From the NCBI RefSeq assembly GCF_004358185.1, contig NZ_SMUV01000062.1, forward strand, positions 57,725 to 121,724: DNA of 64,000 nucleotides, in the 5' to 3' direction. The notes below the pieces were generated by a model. The model was not told the DNA's origin. It did no database searches and saw only the letters and a list, made by a program, of their open reading frames with translations. Below, piece after piece: positions 46,943 to 60,200 of this stretch. A program made the position numbers and the translations under genes. Each line of letters opens with the position of its first letter. The first letter of the stretch is position 1. Source of the DNA: Antarcticimicrobium luteum (GTDB lineage Bacteria > Pseudomonadota > Alphaproteobacteria > Rhodobacterales > Rhodobacteraceae).

Positions 46943-48055
46943 TCACCTGTGTCCGAGGATGAGTGCGACCAGCTCCGATTGCCGGCGCGTGCCGGTCTTG
47001 TCGAATATCCGCGTAAGGTGCGAGCGGGCCGTCGAGTCACTGATGCCTAGACGCGCAGCCACTGCACCGCGGCCGCCGCCGGCCAGCAATTCGGTGGTGA
47101 GCCGCGCCTCGGCCGGGGTCAGACCGAACTGATGCGCGATCCGGCGTCGGTCGTTTTCCAGTCTTCGGCGCCTGTCGCTGACCAGAACCAGCGCCACGGG
47201 GCGCTGGATCATGCCCGCCGAGGCGTCCGGATCGGACCAGGGCAATACCTCGATCATGAACCTGTCCGGATGGTCATCGGTGCCCAGTCGGATCACGCCG
47301 CCGCGCACGCCGCCATCGGGGGTGGCACAACCGGCGATTAATCGGAGCAGTCTGGCGTTGGGCTCGCGCGCCTTCAGGGCCAGGGTTCCGTTGCTCAGCT
47401 GAAGCACCGATATCGCGCTGAGAGCCGCCTCGGTATGGTCATCGGCGACGACCGGGCGGGCCTGCGCGTCGATCGGAATGACAAAGCTCGCGCCATGTTC
47501 CGCGGCCAGTTCGGCGGCCTCGCGGGCCAGTTTCAGCGCCTGCATCCGGCGCATGATCGCCGTGGCCTGGATCGCGTGCGGCACGATCTCGGCAAAGGCC
47601 CGGGCCGTGTTTCCGTCGATCACGTCGTTGTTCGAGCTGGTCTGGATCACCAGAGAGGCAAAGGCGCCATCCTGGATCATCAGTTTGCTCGCCAGTCTTT
47701 CCGCGCCAATGCCGGACCGGGCCCAGAAATCATTGTGGAATTCCGACGCGAGAAACCGGTCTCGCCCAAATGCTTCGAGCGAGGTGATCTGACCGACCGG
47801 CGCGCTGGCCGTGGCCTTGATGGTGGGATCCTTGCTCCACCAATGGTCGGTATAGGACTCGATCACCTCGGGGTTGACCCGCGGAGAGAACACCTCGGTC
47901 AGGCGAAGCCGGGGATCGTTGATGACCAACGAGGCATTCTCGACCTCGCAAAGGTCGGAGATGGACATCAGCGCCCGATTCCAGGAACCGGATCCTTCGG
48001 CAGCGGCATAGACCCCAGAGATCGAAGCCAGCAGTTTTTCTTCCGTTCGGCTCAA
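46943..48055 (-). CDS. LuxR-type regulator with C-terminal GerE helix-turn-helix
   Basis: 370 residues from a TTG start. The C-terminal 60 residues are a LuxR/GerE helix-turn-helix (LTPAEARLTTELLAGGGRGAVAARLGISDSTARSHLTRIFDKTGTRRQSELVALIL). The N-terminal 300 residues carry no acyl-homoserine-lactone or receiver signature I recognise; a helical linker (RRRLENDRRRIAHQFG) precedes the HTH. The TTG at 48055 is favoured over the long upstream frame because AGGAGGT lies 8 bases before it (48064-48070). Divergent from the giant adhesin gene, so its likely regulator. Confidence 0.85.
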   Translation of the reverse strand: MSRTEEKLLASISGVYAAAEGSGSWNRALMSISDLCEVENASLVINDPRLRLTEVFSPRVNPEVIESYTDHWWSKDPTIKATASAPVGQITSLEAFGRDRFLASEFHNDFWARSGIGAERLASKLMIQDGAFASLVIQTSSNNDVIDGNTARAFAEIVPHAIQATAIMRRMQALKLAREAAELAAEHGASFVIPIDAQARPVVADDHTEAALSAISVLQLSNGTLALKAREPNARLLRLIAGCATPDGGVRGGVIRLGTDDHPDRFMIEVLPWSDPDASAGMIQRPVALVLVSDRRRRLENDRRRIAHQFGLTPAEARLTTELLAGGGRGAVAARLGISDSTARSHLTRIFDKTGTRRQSELVALILGHR

Positions 48056-48063
48056 GTAGGCCC

Positions 48064-48070
48064 ACCTCCT
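48064..48070 (-). promoter_or_regulatory. perfect Shine-Dalgarno AGGAGGT deciding a TTG start
   Basis: AGGAGGT on the minus strand ends 8 bases before the TTG at 48055. No ATG or GTG in the same frame has a comparable site, so this decides the start of the LuxR-type gene. Confidence 0.75.
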
Positions 48071-48182
48071 AAAGCAATGACGTCGTCTAAATCCGACCAG
48101 AATACCCAGAATTTTGCTTTTGGGCACCCCTTCGGCGGTTTCGGGCCGGGACAGAAGATTTGGGGGATGAATTCCGGATGTG

Positions 48183-48202
48183 CATCGGACGTTTGTTCGA
48201 TG
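48183..48202. promoter_or_regulatory. 20-bp palindrome CATCGGAC-GTTT-GTTCGATG, candidate LuxR-type site
   Basis: Arms match 7 of 8 with a 4-base centre, total 20 bp, the size typical of lux-box-like operators. It lies in the 200-base divergent interval between the LuxR-type gene and the adhesin gene, 54 bases upstream of the adhesin ATG. Candidate binding site for the divergent regulator. Confidence 0.45.
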
Positions 48203-48255
48203 TTGAGACGGCGGGATCGGCCTACATTTCGGTATCTTGAAGACAGAGTTGTAGA

Positions 48256-51200
48256 ATGCCCGGATTTTTTTGCCCCAACGTTTTTCGTTCGTCTGATTTG
48301 ATAATCCATCGCAAAACATTGCGGATGGCCTCTGCGGCCGTCTTGTCGGCGGTGCTGACGGTGGCGCCGGCGCTTCAGGCCGCAGCGCAGGGAATTCGTC
48401 CGGATGGGCGCACCGCCACGACGGTGACCACCAAGGGGCGGGTCACCGATGTCAGGACTTCGACATTATCGCAGGGCTTTGGCGTCAATAGTCTGCTCGA
48501 CCTGAATGTCGGGGTTGGTACGGTCGCCAATATCCATGCGCCGAAGGGCGCCGGCGGAACGGTGAACATCATCACCGGCGGACGCGGTGTGGTCGTCGAC
48601 GGAACGCTCAACGGCATGAAGAACGGCCGTGTCGGCGGTGGGCTTTATATCGCCAGTCCCGATGGGTTCACGATCGGGGCCGATGGTAAGATTCTGGCCG
48701 GGCGTATCGGACTGTCGACCCCGACCAGAGGGTTTGCCCGGCGCATGATCGGGGCCGATGGTGGGGTCGACGGCGATGCGGTGCGGACGCTGGTCGATGG
48801 CAATGCGCGGCTGGGCGAAGCCAGCATCGATGTGGCCGGGCGCATTGCGGCGGACGAGAGTGTGCGGCTGCGGGCGGGCGGTGACATCACCGTTTCGGGC
48901 CGGATCGAGGCCGGCGACCGCGCCGGGCTGATGGACGCAGCCGTCAATATGGGGGACGTCTCGCTATTTGCGGGGGGCGCGGTGCGCCTTCAGGATGGGG
49001 CCGGGATCAGTGCCGGCGGAGGCGAGGACGGCGGTCGCGTCGACATTCGCGCCGGCCGCGACATCTCGCTTGACTGGGGCGCTGTCGTGGGGGCCGAGGG
49101 GCTGAAAAACGGCGACGGCGGCGAGGTGGTGATCTTTGCCGGGGACACGGCCCATCTGGGCGAGGGCGCGGTGGTCTCGGCCGCCGCCCTGGGCGAGGGC
49201 GGCGGCGGGTTTGTCGAGTTCTCGGGGGTCGAGACTGTCGAGCTGATGGGCGAGCTTCGGGCCTGGTCGGCGATGGGCGAGGGTGGTTCGGTCCTGATCG
49301 ATCCGGCCGAGGTGATCGTGAGCGCGGATGTGTTCACCCATGGTGCGGACTATACCCTGACGGCCTCCGAGCGGATTGCTGTCGGCGAGGGGGTGACCGT
49401 CTCGACCCGCAATACCGGTGGCACCACCGATCACCTGACCGCGGATTCCATCGGCGCCTCCGGCGCGCTGACGCTCGAGGCGCCGGTGATCGAGATCGAG
49501 GCCGGGGCGATGCTGCTGGCCTTTGCAAATGCCGGCGGCTTTGCCAGCGGCGATATCCTGCTTGATGCCCATGTGCTCGACAATATCGACCTTTCCACCT
49601 CTGCCCTGCCGGCGGGCACGGCCCGGATCACCGTTCTTGACGCGGTCCTCTGGGGCGGCGATGTGACCCTGCGCACGAGGGTGAACAAGGACAACATCTA
49701 TTCCACCGACGGCATGGTGAACGACTACGTCACCGACATGTTCGGCGGCACCGGAGTCACCCAGATCGACGCGCTGTTGCGCAACACGGTCAACGGTGTC
49801 GATCAGGACGTTGCCGAACTGCTCGACACCCTCGACGAGGCGAACCTGCCGGCCGCGTTGACCGCCAGGGCGATCACCCGGGTTGCCGGCAGCTATATCA
49901 TCGCCAAGGGCAACGCCACGATCAGTTCAAAGGCGACGACCGATATCGGGTTGAACCCTGACAATCAGGCGCTGGCCATCGCCGTCGCCTATTCCGATAC
50001 CCAGGCCGAAACCCTGGTCGAGGGCAGCCAGGTGTTCACCGGCGGCGATCTGAACCTATCGGCTCTGGCGATCGAGAAACTGGACCTCGGCGCGGGCAGC
50101 GATGATGCGGACAGCGCCAGCAACATGGCGCTGGCGCTCAGCCTGCGCCGGTCCAGCGCCACGGCGCTGATGGTCGGATCGACCTATCGCCTGTCCGAGA
50201 TCGAGGGGCTGACCAAGAGTTTTCCGTTCGACGCCACGGTCATGGGCGATGCCACGGTTCATGCGGAGGTGCGCAAGGACATCGCGATCTCGGCGACGTC
50301 GGGCGGAAATGACAGCGGCGCCGGCGAGGCGGTGATCCTGTCCTATGATGACACGCTGGCGCAGGCCTCGGTGACGACCTTTCTGCGCACCGATGACGGC
50401 GATTTCACGATCGATGCGCTGACCGATTACGTCGCCTATGACCTGAGCGCGACGGTGGACGAGGACGGGCTTGGCCTGCCCGTCGCCGCGCCGACGGACG
50501 GGACCGACACGCTGGCCGCTGCGCTGGATGCCACGCGTGCGACCCTGTCCTCTGTGTTGGGCAGCACACTGGACGGCGCGGCGATGGTGGTCGATGTCGC
50601 CAATACCGAAACCCTGGCGAGTTTCGGCGCGGAGACACCCTATCTGAGCGTTCTCAATCCCTGGTGGCCCGAGCGGGAAGGGTCGGGCGGCAGTTTCGCG
50701 GCGATGGTGGATGCGGAAGACGATGCCTCGGAGGGCACCGCGCTGACGATCTCGGCGCTGACCGATCTGGGCGAAAGCAGTGTCGCCGCGACGGTCGGCT
50801 CGGAGAACGACGAGGGGTTCAGTGCCGGCGGCACCGCGATCCTGTCGGGCCTCGGCATCGAGACCACGGCCACGGCGGACGGGCTGAACATCCTCTCGGG
50901 CCCCGAGCTGGCGGTCGAGGCAGAGCTGACCGGCGGCTATGCCATGCGTCAGAGCAGCGTTGGCGGCGCCGATATGGGTCTCTCCTTCGGCTATCTGAAC
51001 ACCGATTTCACCACTCAGGCGATCATGACCGATTTCTTTTCCTCGGACATCGCCGGGATTGCGGTCAGCGCGACGGAAGAGCTGGAGCTGACCAATGCGC
51101 AGGAGGCGGTAACGTTCTCGGATGCCGCCTCTGGCACATTGGGCTTTGCCCGCACCGACTATGATTCCGACGTGCTGGCGCGGATCGGGAACAATCAGTT

Positions 51201-54200
51201 CATCTCGGACAAACGCGATGCGGTTTCGGTGGCGGCGGACAGCGCTACCAGCCTCGATACGGTGGCGATGCGCAATGGCACGGTGCTCGACGACAAGGCG
51301 CAGGTTTCGGCGGCCACCGCTTTGGTAACCTCTCATGGCGAGGTGCGGGCCGAAGTCCTGGGCTGGTACGGGCTCGAACGCGATGCGCTGACGATCAGCG
51401 CCACCGACCGGACCTGGCGGCAGATCGTCGCCAATGCCTCGGCCGATGGCGACAGCCTGAACGTGCTGGGCGCGCTGGCCTATGACGAATATCGCCGCGA
51501 TACCGTAGCCCGTATGAGCGATGTCCCGATCCATGGGATGGTGGACGGTCTGTCGATCACCGCCCTGTCCGAGACCGGCTCGAATGTGGTGTCGATCGGC
51601 CGGGCCACCGGCGACGCCGGCACCAGTCTGGCCGGGCTGGGCGCCTGGATCGTCGACGATCGCGATGTGCGCGCGCGGCTCGCGGCCTCCTATAGCGAGA
51701 TCTCGCTGGAGGGCGGTCTGGAGATCGACGCCACCCGCACGGACAATTACGTGCTGTTGCAGGGAACTGAGGCCAGCTCCGGCAGCGGGGCGGGGATCGC
51801 GGTCGGTGTGCTGTTGCTGGGGGGCGAAACCCGGACCGCGGCCAAACTGAATCTCTATACGCCGGTGATGTCCGGAGGGGAGCCGGTCGATCCGGAGGAT
51901 CCGGAATTTGCCCCGGTTTGGGCGACAGTCGGTGACGGTGGCTCGGTTTCCATCACCGCAACCAACGCGGCCACGGCCTTTGACCTGACCATGGGCGGCG
52001 GGGCGGCCGACAATTTCGGCGGCATGGGCTCGCTCGCCTATGTCGACATGGGACATCTGGCCGACGATACCGCGCTGACCGAGGCGACCGAGGTGCTGCT
52101 CGACGGCGGCTCCGAGCGCGCGGATTACAGCGGTGAGACCGACACGGTGCTGGACGCGATGGCGGCCGATTACATCGCCGCCGGCGATCTCGGCGGTGGC
52201 GGGCTCGCGCCGCAGGACGTGCGCGACAGCCTGACCATCGCCACGCTCAAGGTCTCTGACGGCGTTGCCGATCTCGGCAGTTCGGTCACGGTCGAGGCGG
52301 TGGATGATCGCAAGGCAACCGCCATCGCCGGGCAGCTTCAGTCCGGGTTGGTTGCCGCGGCGACCGAGGCCTTCACCACCTATTTCTCCATCGACGACCT
52401 GTCCGAAGATGGGGTGGACCTGTCGCTGCGGCCCGATAGCGTCGGCGACGCGGTGGACACCGCCAAACAGGTTTACGGCACCGGGGTCAAAGCCTCTTAT
52501 GCGATCTCCGATTTCAAGGATGCGATCAGCGACGCCGGGACTATCTCGACCTCGGCCACCACTGTGGGCGCAGCGGCCGGGGTGACCGTGATCGGCGGCA
52601 GCGTCGTGGCCGAGGTCGATCTGACCGCGGCGGATGAATGGTCCGCCGATGGCAGCCTGAGCACCGGTGCGCTGACCATCGCCAGCCGCAACCGCGCCAC
52701 GGCCACGGCGCTGGGCTTTGGCATGCAACTGGGCAGCAACAGCATCGGCGCCTCGGTGTCGCATTCGCGGCTGAATCAGATGGCAACGGCCGGGATCCTG
52801 AACGGGGCGGTCGGGGCAGGCACGGTCGATATCACGGCCGAGAACAGCGGCCGGGCCACCACCATCGGCGGCATCGCGCTGGGCGCGAGCGGGAATGCAG
52901 CGGTGGGCGGAACGGTCTCGCTGGCCGATCTCGACGCGGCCAGCCTTGCGGCGGTGACCAATGCGACGGTGACGGCGGGCGGCGGGCTGACGATTGACGC
53001 GAACGACAGCAGCAGCGCCCTGTCGCTGGCCATCGCCGGCGGCGGTTCGGCCGGCTCGGTCTCGGGGATCGGTGCCATCGGGGCCACCTCGCAGCGGGCG
53101 GTGGTGCGGGCCGGGGCCTTCGGCAGCACCCTGATGGCGACCGGCGGCAAGCTCTCTATCGCGGCCACGCAGGACGCCACCACCAACGCGCTGACCGTGC
53201 AGGGCGGCGGCTCGGGCTCGATCGCCGTCGGGGCGGCAATCTCGGACGTGACGCTGCGCGGCAAGACCGAAGCGCTGGCCATTTCCAGCGCACTGGCCGC
53301 GAATACCTCCGATATCGAGCTGAGCGCCAGTTCGGAGCGCTCCATCGGCTCTGCCGCCATGGGCGCCAATGTGGGCGGCACGGCGGGGATCACCGGCTCG
53401 ATCTCGCTGATCACCCGCGAGGATACGGTGCGCGCGGGCGTCGACGGCTCGGCGCTAACGGCGGGGGATTCCATCCTGGTCGAATCGCTGGCCGAGGCCA
53501 CGCTCGGCGCCTCCGGCGGCGGCGGCGAGGGGCTGCTTTCGGGCATCGGCGCACCGACCGTGTCGCTGGCCGGTGGCGGTACGGTGGGGATCGGGGCCTC
53601 GATCACGGTGATCACCTCATCCGCCACGGTCATGGCCGAGGTGGTGGGCGGCAGCACGCTGACCGCCACCGGCACCGCAGAGGACAACGGGATTGCCGGG
53701 CATAGGCGCGACGGTCAGGTGCTGGAGAGCCATCGTTATCATGGTGTCGCCGTGGTCGCCGACAGCGCCACCGCGCTCAATGCCTTGTCGGTGGGCGCGG
53801 CGGCGGCCGGAACGGTGGCGATCTCGGTCCAGGTGCCGGTGCTGTTCGTCGAGGACAGCGTGACCGCCCATATCGCCGGCGGCAGCGTCGACAGCGCCGC
53901 CGATATATCGGTCATGGCCGGCAACGCCTCTGTGCTGCGCATCTTGTCAATGCTGGCGCAGGGGTCCGGCGCGGTGTCGGGCGGCGCGGATGTGGAGGTT
54001 CTGAACCTCGCCAAGACCACCTCGGCGCTGGTCGAGGATGCCGATCTGATCGCTGTGGGGGATATCGGCCTCGACGCCACCTCGGCGGAGGAGATCGAGA
54101 CCACCTCTGCCAGCCTCTCCGCCGGGGCCACCGCCGCAGTGGCGGGCGTGGTGCAGGTGATGAAGGGCGAGAATGAGACCACCGCAGTGCTGAGCGGCGG

Positions 54201-57200
54201 CACGGCCGAGGCCGGCGGCGGGTTGGATATCGACGCGGGGTCGGTGCGGAGCATCGACCAGACCGGCGTCAACGGCAATTTCGGCCTCTATGCCGCGGTG
54301 GGCGGTCAGGTCTTCTACATGCAGGCCGAAGATGCGGTCACGGCCGAGATCGCCGATGGCAGCGCCGCCGATCATGCGGTGGTGGATGCCGAGGGCGATG
54401 TCGCGATCACTGCCGCGTCGGATCTGGAGATCGACAACATCGTGGTCAGCGGCGGGGCAGGGGCTGTCGCAGTGTCGGCCTCGGTGCTGGTGGTGAAGAC
54501 CGAACAGGAGGTTTCGGCCCGGATCGGCGAACATGCCAGCCTTACCGGGCGGACCGCCGACAGCATTCTGGTTGAGGCCGATCAGGACATCCAGCACAGC
54601 GCGACCGTCGGCAATATCAACGGCGGCGGCGCGGCCATCGGCGCGGCGGTGCTGCAGCTTTCCGGCGGTAATCAGGTGCTGGCCGAGATCGACGATCATG
54701 CCACGGCCACCGCCTCGGGCGCGGTGACGGTGACGGCGAAGGCCGAGCGTGACATCACCGCCGACTCCGCCGCCGCCGCGGTGGGCGGCTTCGCGTTCCA
54801 GGGCTCGGCCACGCTGGTGAGCTACGGGCTCGACGTGCTGGATCTGGCCGCCAATGACGGCCAGCCGCGCTCGGACAGTGAGATCGACAGCTCGCTTGAG
54901 ACCGTTGAGGATGAAATGAACGACTCCGGCTCGTTCGACGGCTATGGCGCCGGCGACGATGCCGCCGAGGCGGCACTGGAGCGCGCCCTGTCGGTGCGCA
55001 GCGCGATCGCCTCGGCCCGCGGCACGGTGGTGCCCGAGGGGGTGACCGCGCGGGTGGGCGAAAGCGCGGTGGTGAGGGCCGGGTCCGTCACTGTCGCAGG
55101 CGAGGAGAGCGGCATTATCACCGCCACCTCCGGCGGTGTCAGCGGCGGGACGGTCTCCTTCACCGGGGCGCTGGCGCGGGTGAAGCTGGGCAGCGCGGTG
55201 GGGGTCGAGATCGACACCTCGGCGGTGCTGCGCAGCGAGGGCGCGATCAGCCTTACCGCCGGGTCGGATGTGGATGTTGGCGGCACCAAGGCGATTGCCG
55301 GGACCGGCGGCGCCATCGGCGGCGCGGCGGCGGTGGCCGAAACCCATGCGGCGCGCATTGTGGGGGTTACCCTGGCCGATGACGTGCTGCTTTCCGGCAT
55401 CGGCTCCGGTGTGGCGCAGGATGTGGAGATAGCGGCGAGCGAGACCGGCGATGCCGCGGCCGAGGCCACCGGCTTCAGCGTCGGCGCCATCGCGGCGGGC
55501 GGGGTTTTTGCCACCACCCGCAGCAGCTCGGATATCGCGGTAAGCTTCGCGGGCGATGCAACGGCGCCGCTGCTCAAGGCCGATACGCTGTCGATCGCCG
55601 CCACGCGCGCAGGTGCCATCGAGGCCAAGGGCCTCGGCCTGTCGGGCGGGTCCTTGTTCGGACTCAGCGGCGTGGATGTGGCCGCCTATGACAGCTCGGA
55701 GGTGGGGATCGACCTCGGTGCCGTGACGCTCATCGCCGGGGGGCTGGTCGAAATATCCGCCACCTCTCAGGCGGTGATGACGGTCAAGGGCACCGGCGCG
55801 GCGATTTCGCAGGGGATCTCGGTGAGCGGCACTTTTGCCCATGCGGAACGGGAGGCCCAGGTGGAGATCCTGGCGGACGGGTTCGATCTGACCGCGGGTG
55901 AGTTGAGCGTTCTGGCCCTGGATGCAGAGAGCACCGAGGCGGACGGCGCCTCATCGATCAGTTCCAAGACCTTTTCGGCCTCGGGCGGGGTCGGTTCGGC
56001 CGGGGGCGGTGTCACCTCGCTGGAGAATGACGCCTCGGTTTCGGTGGATCTGACGCTAGCGGCGATGGACGTCGGCGGTGACGCGGCTGTGGTCTCTGGC
56101 ACCAACACCGAGATCATCGCCCTCTCGACCGGGTTGAATCTCGGGTTTCTGGGGCTGGGCGCCAATCTGGTCGAGGTGAATACGGATGCGGACGCCGCGC
56201 TGTCGCTGGCGGTGAGCGGGACCGGCGTGATTGGCGGGGCGCTGACCGCATTGGCGGCAGGGATCGAGGACATCTCTGTCGAGACGCACGCGGGCCTTGG
56301 CAGCATCTTTTCGGTTCATGGCGCCAAGTCCGAACTGGATATCGACGGTGACGTGACCCTCGATCTGGACGGTGGCGACGGGCTGAGCGTTGGCGGCACA
56401 CTGGCCGCGGCGACCTATCGCGGAGTGAGCTTTGCAAATACGGCGGACTCCATCGAGGTGAGCCTTGCCGATTTCGGCGGCACAAAGATCGACAACGACG
56501 TCAACGCGGACAGCAGCCTGATCCTGGCCGGCGCCCTCGATGCCGATGCCTTCGAGGCCGAGATCGTAACAGAGATCAACAAGAGCGACGACGGCTATTC
56601 CGGCCAGATCGGTTCGGGCGGTCTGCTCGACGGCACATCGCTGGATTCCGAGACCGATATCGACGTGACCGCCGTTCTGACCGTTGCCGACGGCGCCCGG
56701 CTGACCGAGACCGGATCGGACGGGGTGAGCGATTATGACACGCACCTGGCGATCTCCAGCTTTTATGATCTGGCCGACAGCGTGAAGATCGACACCGGCG
56801 GCGGGCTTCTGGTGCCGACCGCCAAGACCAGCATCGACGTGGATGCCAGCGACGTGGCGATCCGGATCGGTGATGCCGATATCGTCGCCGATGCCGGGAT
56901 CGAGATGGAGATCCTGGCCGAGGCGACTATCACCACCGAGGCCTTCGTGAATGTCTATGGCCTGGCCGGATCGCCCCATGCCGAGGCGATTTCGGACTAT
57001 GACGCCGCCCAGGCGATCGAGATTTCGGCGGGGGCCTCGGTGTTGTCCGACGAGGGCTCGATTCACATCACCTCTGCGGGCGATGCCAGCGACATATCTT
57101 CCGAGCTTCGGGTCTGGAACGCCACCGCAGTCCCGATCGGACGCAAACCCTATGCCAAGTCCCGCAATGCACTGAGCAACGAGATCACCATCGACAGCGG

Positions 57201-60200
57201 GGCCGAGGTCCGCGCCGCGAACGATGTCGAACTGGTGACCGGAGCGGGCGATACCGACACCTATTCCTATGGGTTGGCCTCCGACCTCTACCGCGAGACG
57301 GCGGAAACCGTGGTGAACGCGCTGGGTGATATCGTCGGGGCGGAGGACGTCAGCCTTGATACCGAAGTGGGCGAAACCGTCGAAACCTTTTCCGCCGCAG
57401 TCCTGATCGACGGCGAGGTGGAAAGCGGAACCAATTACTTCCAGCAACTGGTGGTGGATGAGTCCGGGGTCACGGCCGCGACCGACGGGCTTGACTACGA
57501 AATCCTCTCGGATGCCGATCTGAGCGATCTTCTGGACCTGTCGCTGGACGATCTGAACGGCGAACTTGCCGATGCGATCGCAACGGACGATCTGGTTTCG
57601 CAGGTGCGGCTGGAGGCGGAAATCGCCCGGCTGGAAACCATCCTCGACGACATGGGCACCAACCCGATCGACCTGATCCGGGTGATCTCGGCCTATTCCG
57701 CCCCGGGCGATGTGGAGGTGACCGCCGACACGCTGACCGGCGGCGGTACGGTGATCTCGCATGGCGACGCGACGATCCTGATCGTGAACGACAGCCCGGC
57801 GGTGATCGAGGTGGTCGAAGCCGAGATTCCCTATCGCGGCGGCGGGCTGGTGTTGCTGAACGACATTCCGCTGACCGACGCGACGGCGCCGTCCGAGCTG
57901 ACGATCCAGGCGACCGCCTCGGCGGATATCGCTGCCGAGACACTGATTTCGGTCGAGAACTTCTATGCCAGCGCCACGGGCATCTCGGGCGATATCTATG
58001 TGACCGGCAGCATCGAGAACCTGCGCGGCACGGTCAGCCTGTTCACCGCGGACGGCGATATCATGGTGCTGGGCGGCGAGATCGACGCGGCCAATGTCGA
58101 TATCCATTCGGGGGGCGATTTCGTACTGACCTCGGGCGACGGGCTGGTCACGCTGGGCGCCTCGGCATTCTCGACCTATGCGCCCCTGTTCGCAAACACG
58201 CTGTCCGGTTTGGACGGCTGTCTCGACTATATCTGTTACCTGGAGGATATCGCCGGATCGGACTATGAAGATGTACTGTCCGGCGGCGGCGAGATCGTCG
58301 CGCAGGGCGGGGTCTATGTCTATGCCAATGGCGAGGTGAACATCACCGGGCTGATCCAGTCCGGCGTGACCGATTTCGAGGTGATGATCGAGGATAGCAT
58401 CACCGATGTGATCGACGACTGGGACAGCCTGCAGACCGTCGCCGTGCTTTACAGCCCGGCCGGCAATGGCACCTCGCCGGCCGAAGAGCCGTTCCAGGAC
58501 GCAGCGTCGGGCAATGTTACCCTTCGCTACGATCAGGACTCCGGGGTGATCCTGATCGATCCGATCATCGCCAAGGGCGGCGAGATCGAGATCGTCGGTC
58601 ATATCATTTCAACCGGCGGCGGCGAGCTGGTGGCGGCCAACGGCTATGCTCATGTGGAAATCACCAACGAGTCCGACCTTCCGATCGTGCTCAGCGATAT
58701 TTCCACCGGTTATGACGAGGGCGCAAACGGCTTTATCCGCATCGTCGATCTGGCCCGCGAGAACAGCAGCGGCGACGGCTTCGTCACCACCGAATACGAG
58801 CTGGCCGCCGACGGCACGGTGACGCGCACCGTAACCGGGCTGCTGGTCCGCCCCATCGTTCAGATCGACAAACCGACCTACGAGATCGTGGACGACTGGC
58901 GGGTGGTCTATGCCGCAGGCGAGATCGTGCCGCGGGTGGATGGCAGCTATGAGTATGACGAGGACAACCTCGGGGCGATCATTGTCACCCGGTACGATCA
59001 CGTCGATATCGCCTTGGACGCGGACTTCAACGGCCGGATTGACGAGGACGAGGTGACCAGTTCCTCGGTCGTGGAGGAAGAGGAACTGGCGAACGTTCCC
59101 TTCTCCTCGAAATACGCCGTGCTGGCGGAAGAGATCGACATCGACACCATTCTGGACGATCTGGGGTCCTCCTTCCCGGATGGGGTGGTCAACGCCTGGG
59201 TGGGCGACAGCGACTACGATTATGTCCAGGTGGGCGATCAGGACCTCGTGACGGCCTGGGATTTCGAGAGCGTGGACGTGGGCGACTGGACCTTGGAGCA
59301 GGACAACCCGTTTGGTGCCGACGTTTACGAGCGCACCCGGACGGTGACCGAGACCACGTCGAACTGGGATGTGCATATCATCGCGGCCGACCGGACGGTG
59401 GGCATCGGCTTCGAGGGCCATGACATGGGGTCTCTGACCGTCACCTCGGTGGGGGACGTGATCTTTGACGGGTCGGTCTACAACCGCTCGGGCCTGACCA
59501 CGATCACCTCGACCGGCGGGGCGATCCTTGCCAATTCCCGTTCCAATCCGTTCGAGACCAACAAGCTGGTGATGAGCGCGGAGGGCGATATCCTGTACAG
59601 CCGGGCCTACGACGGGCCGGGGTATACCGGCGGCGGCGATGCCGGGATCGAGATGGTCCTGCCCGGCGCGCGCGATCATGACTTTTTGGGGAGTTCAGGC
59701 ACGGTTTTGGGGAGTTTGTTCTCGTCCACGACCGCGGCGACCGATTTCCGCATCGACCAGGCCGAGGGCTTTGGTCTCGACATCTCCGCCGGCGGGTCCG
59801 CCCGGATCGAGGAGGTCACCGGCGACATGGAGATCCTGTCGGCCTATGCCGAGGACGATCTGCACTTGACGGCGGCGAACTCGATCCTTGTGCATCGGTA
59901 TTCGACCGCGCCGGTCCAAGTGGCGGGCGAGCGGTTGAAACTGACCACCACGGCGGGGTCGGTCGGCACGCTGGAGGCGCCGCTGGTCTTCGAGGCCGAT
60001 GCGATCGTCGCCGACGCCGGCGGTGACATCAACTTGCTGACCTCCTCCGATCAGCCGGTCCGGGTGAAGCACCTGATCTCGGCTGAGGGCGATGTCTCGC
60101 TGGTCTCCACGGTGTCGGATATCTGGGATTACGATTTCACGGCGACGGTGGATCGCCGCGCCGAGGAGGGGCTGCTCGAGGCGCTCTGGGACGAGATGGG

